This document shows positions 17,341-22,280 of a stretch of 22,280 bases of DNA, piece by piece (the stretch's first letter is position 1; every line of letters begins with the position of its first letter). The notes beneath the pieces are model-generated. The model was given only the letters and a program-made list of their open reading frames with translations, did not search any database and was not told the DNA's origin. The stretch spans positions 101,409,099 to 101,431,378 of the forward strand of contig CM044489.1 of the NCBI GenBank assembly GCA_024364805.1, given 5' to 3'. The stretch is from Euprymna scolopes. Lineage: Eukaryota; Mollusca; Cephalopoda; Sepiida; Sepiolidae. The position numbers and the translations under genes were made by a program.

Positions 17341-17835
17341 AACATGTACTAATATGACCCTCACCAATATTAATACTAGTTCACACAATCGCTACTATAG
17401 TGTATGGTATATGGTCCCAATACATAACAGCATTAAGTGATAATTGTCGGTCCTATTTTGTAATACAACGTGTAAGGCGTTTATATGGGAGCAATGATCG
17501 CATAAACTGCAATCGACATTGTTTTAATCACGTGGAATGATTGGAAGCAAGTCATGAAGCCCCTTGATGTAAAGAGCTAACAAGAACGAAAGATGATTAT
17601 CGCAAAGAGGAGATGCCTAGTGATCTTCGTCTGAAAAAGATCAAAATTATATGTAGAAGGAAAACAGTCAGCAGAAAGAGTGTTCCACAAACTAAAATAG
17701 GAAGCTGTATTACAATAAGATATAAAACAGAAAGAACAATAATAGTTATTCAAAACGTTGAAACGAGCAACATTGAATCACTTACGCTGCTTAAGATTAA
17801 AATTGAAAATAATCGGTGTTTATTAAGTCTATATA
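17341..17835. other. Unassigned DNA between LINE and Helitron
   Basis: The first part is presumably 3' UTR of the RTE-like element, but I found no tail or boundary. The A-rich stretch 17640-17800 is in a long open frame (17613-18140) that runs into a TA repeat inside the next element; its protein is Lys/Ile-rich and resembles nothing known. Confidence 0.45.
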
Positions 17836-17986
17836 TCTATAAAAGTGAAAATGTTTTGTTTGCGCGAAAACAACTGTCACTCCCCGGATTAAGGACTATC
17901 CACTTATTTTGTGCTTCCTTTTTAAAATTAAATATGTTTTTAACTCTTTTCAAAGTGTTTTTAACATGTTTTATTAATTACTTGTT

Positions 17987-17988
<2 letters not shown>

Positions 17989-18046
<58 letters not shown>
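17989..18046. repeat. (TA)n microsatellite
   Basis: About 58 bp of pure alternating TA inside the Helitron-like element. Confidence 0.95.
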
Positions 18047-18049
<3 letters not shown>

Positions 18050-18184
18050 GGGGAATAGAAAAATTCGTACTTGGAAATCATCGGATTTATATCTGTTTGT
18101 TAACTGTTTCACGACTACGCATGCGCGAATTGTCACATGACAACTTCCTTATGTTAAGAATATGTAGGTTTGAAAAAGTCAAAC

Positions 18185-18245
18185 TGGTTTAATGGTTATC
18201 GTACTTGACTTGAGGCTTTGGTTTCGATCTTAGCTTGAGTATTTT
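18185..18245 (+). repeat. tRNA-like (SINE-type) A and B boxes
   Basis: TGGTTTAATGGTTATCGTAC (A-box region, 18185-18204) is followed 16 bases later by GGTTTCGATCTTAGC (B-box region, 18220-18234). The pattern is that of a tRNA-derived SINE or of tRNA-like sequence captured within the Helitron. The spacing is shorter than in a real tRNA gene and no cloverleaf forms. Confidence 0.5.
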
Positions 18246-18383
18246 TTACTTACAAAAAGTGAACTGTTCGGAAAAAAAACATAATACTCGCATGCACGAC
18301 TCAGTTTCTTTTCGTTTATTTAATTTAAATTTTTAAAGGGAATCTAACGTTACGTTTAATACAACGCTGGGTACATCAGCTAG

Positions 18384-19004
18384 TAAACTACATAATCTCT
18401 CAATCTTTGCTAACTTATTCAAGTTATATAATTCTCATTTACATCAAAAATAGAATTCGTTTCTTTCTTACTGTTTGGATTAGCAGCAAAATAGGGCGTG
18501 AGTGAAAAGCTTTTTCTTGTAACTTTCATCTGTAATCGCCATTAAAACTGCCCGGATGGAATTGTTCAGTAGAAACGAACGAGCTAAAATGGTTGTTGAC
18601 GACCATTAATTATTTTATGAGCTTCTTAGTCGCGAGTGGAAAGGCGTGGGCGATGCCAGCCCAACACCCACGCCCACCCATGCGCAACCAGCAAGGGCCA
18701 TGTGTTGTTTCTTAACAGTCCGGATGCAAGGCGTTCGCATCGCTGGCAGCAACACACTTCCGGTCGATGCCCATTGCCCAATTCCACGGCGAAAGTTGCT
18801 CGTTTTTTTAACGGAACTATTTGACCCGTGACTTTCACAAAAAGTAACTCATTCTCATTTTTTTTTTTTTTTTACAATTATCAGCCCTTCACCCTTCACA
18901 AATCTCTTGTGATACGTCGGGCAAATTATTGAACTCGAAACAGCGTTGTTGCACGTTAGGTTACCATATTGAAACTAATAAAATATTGATTTTGTTTATT
19001 ATTT
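18384..19004. other. Unassigned DNA with a GC/CpG-richer patch
   Basis: Most is AT-rich. The patch 18630-18830 is clearly richer in G, C and CpG than anything else nearby and contains GGCGTGGG...CCCACGCC, an 8 bp inverted repeat with a 16-base spacer (18642-18673). Open frames of 60-70 codons on both strands there are mutually overlapping and unlike any family. A T run lies at 18859-18873. Confidence 0.45.
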
Positions 19005-19110
19005 ACGAGAGGTGTACCGATCAATCGACAGGAAATCAGCAATCCGCCTTATTGGCCACTTTGTCTATTAATCGGTAATCAGACGAGTAATCGGTAACCC
19101 GTCGATTAAT
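19005..19110. repeat. CGAT/ATCGG-rich palindromic region, possible transposon end
   Basis: GAGGTGTACCGATCAATCGA is followed by repeated ATTAATCGGTAATCAG, AGTAATCGGTAA and CGTCGATTAATTA. Clusters of CCGATT/AATCGG like this occur at the ends of some hAT-like DNA transposons (from memory). A shorter related stretch, TTAATTAATCGATAATCAGC, lies at 20517-20536 and could be the other end, but no target duplication was found. Confidence 0.3.
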
Positions 19111-19429
19111 TACTTTTCTCTTTCCTATCATACCATTTCATCAATGCCAAGTGACTCATAAGATAACTTGACGTATTAATACAATAACTGACAATTTAAC
19201 ATGAAAATACTTAAGTGTCTGGTTGCTATTATGGCTTTTTGCCTTTTTTTTCATTAAATGAAACAAAAAGATACAAAGGGTATTTTCCAATTCTTAAATG
19301 AATATAATTAAACAACTAGATAAAAAAAAGAAATTACAAAAAACACCCTACAAGGTCAAAATTCCAATTCTTAAGTGGATAACTGTAAGCTAGAGTTTTT
19401 ATTACTTGTTTTGATCCGAGTATTGTTCT

Positions 19430-19495
19430 CATCGAGTGTTATTTGTGCAACGTTTCAGTCGGTGTAGCCTCCAACATTAGTCGAGCATGCTGATG
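19430..19495 (+). repeat. Relic related to the 10.6 kb insertion motif
   Basis: TGTTATTTGTGCAACGTTTC, then AGTCGGTGTAGCCTCCAACA and TTAGTCGAG align in order with TGTTATTGTCACAACGTTTC, GGCCGTTTTACCCTCCAGCC and TTCGTCAGG at 10598-10646. About three quarters of bases agree by eye. It is probably an old copy of the same Penelope-like terminal motif. Confidence 0.4.
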
Positions 19496-19639
19496 GCCAT
19501 CTAGGAAAAGAAAGAAGTTTCATATTCTTGGGATTGTTTCTTTTTGCCGTGGTTTCGTATGTGTGAAAAAATTGTTTGACAAAGGGAAGTTATCTTAATA
19601 AAGTTTGACAGGATTATCTCCCATTTACTGTTGAAATTT

Positions 19640-19931
19640 TAAGGAGGGGTGCAATTTTTGTTTTTCTTTATAATTAGAGGTCACCATATACTGCTCGATC
19701 TGCTTAGTCTTTTTTTTTTTTTTTTTGCAACATATGTGCCATCGTCTAATTCACCATCTTGCATCCCTGCTAATTATTTTGACCACGTTCCATAAAGGTA
19801 GTGTCTGTCCCTGAACATTCATTGTATTTTTTTTTCTTATCTGCAACTTTTGCTTCTTCTGATTGAACTTTTCTAAGATAGGTTAACATATTATTCGTTG
19901 TAAAAGTTTCTGCTGATTTGCACCCCCCCTA
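19640..19931. mobile_element. Candidate MITE with inverted ends and TA flanks
   Basis: The left end TA-AGGAGGGGTGCAATTTT (from 19640) and right end GATTTGCACCCCCCC-TA (to 19931) are inverted copies of each other over about 14 bases. Both are bounded by TA, the target preferred by Tc1/mariner-type elements. The interior (~265 bp) contains a T run at 19711-19727 and no coding sequence. Ends are imperfect, and a chance inverted G/C run cannot be excluded. Confidence 0.4.
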
Positions 19932-20736
19932 ATATGATGACTTGATATAACTTGCGCACTTCTTATTCTTATGGTTGACATCAAAATACTTTAGGCAGAA
20001 ACAGATTGCCATAATAGTTGATTGCTGTTGCCAATATATAATTAATTTTACGTATTTAAATTACTTATGTCTGATGTTTGATTTGTAAATTATCTCAATA
20101 AAATACGTATAATCTAAACTAGAAACATAACACCGTACATGCAATGGTAGGACGGGTCAAAAAATGAGGAACAAGAATATGATTGATGAAGAATACTTTG
20201 TTTTCGATTCGCATGTGGTTGCAATTTACCGTACAATTCCTCAACGCGAAAACTGAAAAATAGAGTAATAATTTTCTTTGAAAATGATTTACGATACAAA
20301 ATAATGATGTTTATTAGATAGGGAAAATTTCCATATGCTTACCTCTATTTGTCTGTTATTCAAAATACGGTGTAGACGGTGCATGTCCCGTCGGTAAATT
20401 TTCACCAGCGAGCAAAAAAATGAGTTAACTTTTCTTCGTTTCCAATATAATTAAATTAATGTTAGTACCATTCATGACAACAAAACATGTTGATAAATCC
20501 GCATTATAAAACCTTTTAATTAATCGATAATCAGCCAATGTGCTTATCAGTGCATACGTATTATTTACTCATTTATAGTGAAATTGCTAACTTCATCTTT
20601 ATTGGGGTTTTAATCCTTTACACACACATCAAACAATTGTTTTTAAATAGGCGGTTAAAATCGTAAAAAGATCCCTCAATTGGAAGTCTGTGAAATAGTG
20701 GTGGATTTCTGACATATGATAGGATTTCCCATACTC
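19932..20736. other. Unassigned AT-rich DNA
   Basis: About 800 bp with no recognisable gene, RNA or element apart from the possible transposon-end motif at 20517-20536. Open frames are short and featureless. Confidence 0.5.
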
Positions 20737-20814
<78 letters not shown>

Positions 20815-20815
20815 C
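20737..20815. repeat. (CA)n-(TA)n microsatellite
   Basis: About 20 CA units pass directly into TA units with one CATA interruption. Confidence 0.95.
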
Positions 20816-21440
20816 AAGTTATGAAAATATATTCATGGCAGTTAAGCTACACGGAATTATCAATGTTCCATCACCATAGGGAATCGCTAGGCTAAAATGC
20901 ATGGAATTTGTGTTACGAGTTTTTTTTTTTTTTTTATGCATACATGCAATGTTTAGTCAAACCAATCGAATTCTTTGTCATTCCCTCTCACGGATTAATC
21001 TTTCCATCAGCTAATTGCAGGTCTTATCTCACGCAAAGGACGGCTGACTTTTACTTCCCATTTTTTGTTCTCTTTTTTATAAAAGCAATTTATCCTTTTT
21101 GTGCATGTTTGGCTTAATAAGATTAATATTTTAATACGTTCGTGCTTGGGGAAGTTTTTACTTTTATTTAAAGGTGTTCATTTAGTTTCGTTTTTTATTT
21201 TAATTTATTTATTTTATTTTTCTTCTCTATTGTAATCCTACGATAATGTTTATTCTATATATACAGTTGTTTGCAATCTGACTCCTACCGCCTAATAGGT
21301 TTCTGTGGTCATCACAGTTTAGAATCTTTAATTTTTTAACCAAAACTAATTTACACAGATCGCCTAAAGTTCTACATGCACTGGCCTGTCGTGCTATTTC
21401 CCACTTGACTGTTGGCGAGTTTTCGGTTTATTCAGCTGAA
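20816..21440. other. Unassigned AT-rich DNA
   Basis: It contains a T run at 20921-20936 and T-rich tracts near 21190-21230. I see no gene or defensible element. Confidence 0.5.
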
Positions 21441-21508
21441 TAGCGCAATGGTTAGAAGCTCCGACTGCTGGGACCCAGCAATAAGATACTAGTACTGGTT
21501 TCGTATGC
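21441..21508 (+). repeat. tRNA-derived SINE head
   Basis: TAGCGCAATGGTTAGAAGC (A box, 21441-21459) and GGTTTCGTATGC (B box, 21497-21508) lie 37 bases apart, the arrangement of a tRNA-related SINE promoter. The sequence then runs into (ATC)n, which is more simply explained as the tail of the minus-strand LINE that follows. There is no intact cloverleaf. Confidence 0.65.
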
Positions 21509-21512
21509 ATAT

Positions 21513-21905
21513 ATCATCATCATCATCATCATCTGCAGCCGCAGCGGCAGCCGTCCTACCGCTTAACAGCGTTGGCGATCACGGCTCTCCAATGCGGGCA
21601 GCTATCCATAGCTCGAAAAAGGCAAAATTCTGGCAATAATCTCGTCCACTCGATCAAGTTTTCCTTCAAAGTGCGTCTTGGTCGACCTTGCTTTTTTGAT
21701 CCAGGTTTTACCAGTCAATACCAAATATTCTATGTCTCTTTGACATTAAATATGTCCTAAGAACATCATTTGTCTTTTCATGATAATTTCCATCAACATT
21801 CCTTTAGTGCATCCACATCCATATTTCCTCGTTAGAAACGTGATCTCTCCAAACGACCCCCTAATATTTGTCTCACAAAATTTCGGCGCTATTATCTTGA
21901 GTTGA
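21513..21905 (-). mobile_element. LINE 3' end (RT C-terminus) with (GAT)n tail
   Basis: In the minus sense: GVVWRDHVSNEEIWMW (about 21870), MEIIMKRQMMFLGHI (about 21795-21750), RDIEYLVLTGK (about 21742-21710), then QGRPRRTLKENLIEWTRLLP and EFCLFRAMDSCPHWRAVIAN with AVKR and a stop (about 21690-21565). The WxDHxxNEEI...RRxLxxLGHI...GRPRxTxxENLxEW...RAMxxxxxWRAxIAN pattern is the C-terminal end of RT-encoding LINE ORFs of an RTE/CR1-like kind. A (GAT)n tail (ATC on the plus strand, 21513-21532) follows the stop after about 30 bases. The last two blocks are in one clean frame over about 40 codons; upstream frames shift. The 5' truncation is near 21893-21905. Confidence 0.75.
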
Positions 21906-21988
21906 GCATATTGGGAAGTAATACACGAATTATCATTAGCGTATTAAGCGATGCTCTTTGTGTAAACAAATCGAGCTTAGGTATTCGG

Positions 21989-22006
21989 ACGATGTCAAAA
22001 CATCGT
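21989..22006 (+). other. Hairpin in 277 bp unit, copy 1
   Basis: ACGATGT-CAAA-ACATCGT: perfect 7 bp stem with a four-base loop, followed by TAATT. Confidence 0.7.
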
Positions 22007-22118
22007 TAATTCACTACCCGCACAGCAGCTACCAATTTAGCGTAATAGTTCAAAGACTTGACTGTCGCACGGACGGCCGGGTTTCGATCCTGGCCTGAGG
22101 TAGTTGCCCGTCTAGCCG

Positions 22119-22152
22119 CACTGATGATACAGCGAAACAGTACTGTATGTTG
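22119..22152 (+). ncRNA. Hammerhead-ribozyme-like core (degenerate)
   Basis: CTGATGA and GAAA, the two conserved core boxes of the hammerhead ribozyme, lie 7 bases apart. They are followed by the palindrome ACAGTACTGT (possible stem III with a 2-base loop) and then A, giving a GTA cleavage triplet. GCA before the core can pair with TGT after the cleavage site as a short stem I. The stem II segment TACAGC does not form a helix, so this copy is probably inactive or the match is coincidental. Confidence 0.3.
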
Positions 22153-22256
22153 ATGACTATAATGCTCCTTATCTTGAGTTGAGCATATTGGGAAGTGATA
22201 TATAAATTACCATTAGCGTATTAGTATTATGTAAACAAACTGAGCTTAGGTATTTG

Positions 22257-22276
22257 AACAGTGTCGAAACACTGTT
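22257..22276 (+). other. Hairpin in 277 bp unit, copy 2
   Basis: AACAGTGT-CGAA-ACACTGTT: perfect 8 bp stem with a CGAA loop, at the same position in the unit as copy 1 and followed by AATT. The stem bases differ from copy 1 but still pair. Confidence 0.7.
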
Positions 22277-22280
22277 AATT

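Larger units (their letters stand above)
17836..18383 (+). mobile_element. Probable non-autonomous Helitron
   Basis: The left end A|TCTATAAAAGTGAAAATG starts with the TC typical of Helitrons and is preceded by A. An alternative start is 17828, TCTATATATCTATAAAAG. The right end CAACGCTGGGTACATCAGCTAG|T finishes in CTAG (18380-18383) and is followed by T, fitting insertion between A and T. The CAACGCYGGGTA..CAGCTAG terminus is characteristic of animal Helitron families. The expected GC-rich hairpin just before the end is decayed here. There is no Rep/helicase coding, so it would depend on an autonomous relative. It contains a (TA)n run (17989-18046) and a tRNA-like segment (18185-18230). Confidence 0.65.
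21894..22280 (+). repeat. ~277 bp tRNA-like repeat unit, 1.4 tandem copies
   Basis: ATCTTGAGTTGAGCATATTG occurs at 21894 and 22171 (period 277) and is followed in both by GGGAAGT.ATA, ATTA.CATTAGCGTATTA, GTAAACAAA, GAGCTTAGGTATT and a hairpin ending TTAATT. Between them lie TTTAGCGTAATAGTTC (A box, 22037-22052) and GGGTTTCGATCC (B box, 22079-22090), an RNA polymerase III promoter pattern, followed by CTGATGATACAGCGAAAC (22122-22139). The second copy runs off the window. It could be a tandem SINE, or a satellite built from one. There is no coding potential. Confidence 0.75.

Noticed and set aside
17613-18140. 175-codon plus-strand open frame, the longest in the window
   Set aside because: Lys/Ile-rich peptide running through the Helitron start and a TA repeat (Tyr-Ile run); composition is that of random AT-rich DNA.
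18626-18838. Overlapping 60-70 codon frames on both strands in the GC-richer patch
   Set aside because: Higher GC alone removes stops; none resembles a known domain and they contradict each other.
21490-21532. Hammerhead-like pattern on the minus strand (TGATGA...CGAAACCAGTACTAG)
   Set aside because: TGATGA comes from the (GAT)n tail and CGAAACC is the complement of a B box; coincidence of two explained features.
12433-22090. Possible genuine tRNA genes at the A/B-box sequences
   Set aside because: None has pairing acceptor ends or an anticodon arm; they fit tRNA-derived SINE heads.
1-22280. LTR retroelement, endogenous virus or Polinton remnants
   Set aside because: No paired long terminal repeats, protease/integrase-like or capsid-like blocks were recognised; all RT remnants are of the non-LTR kind.

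Overview
This window looks like non-coding DNA from a metazoan nuclear genome. The mix of elements suggests a mollusc, most likely a cephalopod. That is an inference from remembered resemblance of several degraded reverse-transcriptase peptides (for example MEYCCHIW and the RTE-like endonuclease peptide HGVGFAVKN) to copies abundant in octopus and squid genomes; no search was run. The DNA is AT-rich, full of microsatellites and has no operon-like packing. I found no convincing host protein-coding exon, no intact transposon gene and no CRISPR or prokaryotic feature. Almost everything recognisable is a decayed mobile element, a tandem repeat or a small structured motif.

Layout: 1-1000 holds AT-rich and (GA)n low-complexity DNA. 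At 1002-4730, on the minus strand, lie a short 3' end and then a long (~3.2 kb) degraded copy of a LINE with a restriction-like endonuclease (RLE; R2/R4/Dong-like), whose N-terminal region, reverse transcriptase (YMDD), zinc knuckle and RLE remnants are in the right order. At 5174-6310 come microsatellites and a five-unit ~160 bp tandem array. At 6597-8455 are a diverged dispersed repeat pair, an AT-rich minisatellite, a fragment matching the 5' part of U2 snRNA, a CR1/L2/Jockey-like LINE 3' end and a 97 bp duplication. At 9062-14470 are four more minus-strand LINE 3' ends of two related subfamilies, a second RLE-LINE fragment at 10861-11695, a mirror-like TTG/TTA/CAA/TAA microsatellite and a tRNA-like SINE. 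At 14700-17340, on the plus strand, is a degraded RTE-like LINE with an AP-type endonuclease and reverse transcriptase. At 17836-18383 is a likely non-autonomous Helitron. At 19000-19935 are probable DNA-transposon remnants, including a ~290 bp candidate with inverted ends and TA flanks. At 21441-22280 are a tRNA-like SINE, another LINE C-terminus, and a ~277 bp tRNA-like repeat unit that starts a second copy and runs off the window.

These elements do not work together as a system. The best leads are the U2-derived hairpin; a 3'-UTR hairpin that keeps its pairing while its bases change between two LINE subfamilies; a compensatorily changed hairpin in the 277 bp repeat, next to a hammerhead-ribozyme-like core; and the strong minus-strand bias of the LINE fragments, which would fit an intron of a plus-strand host gene.
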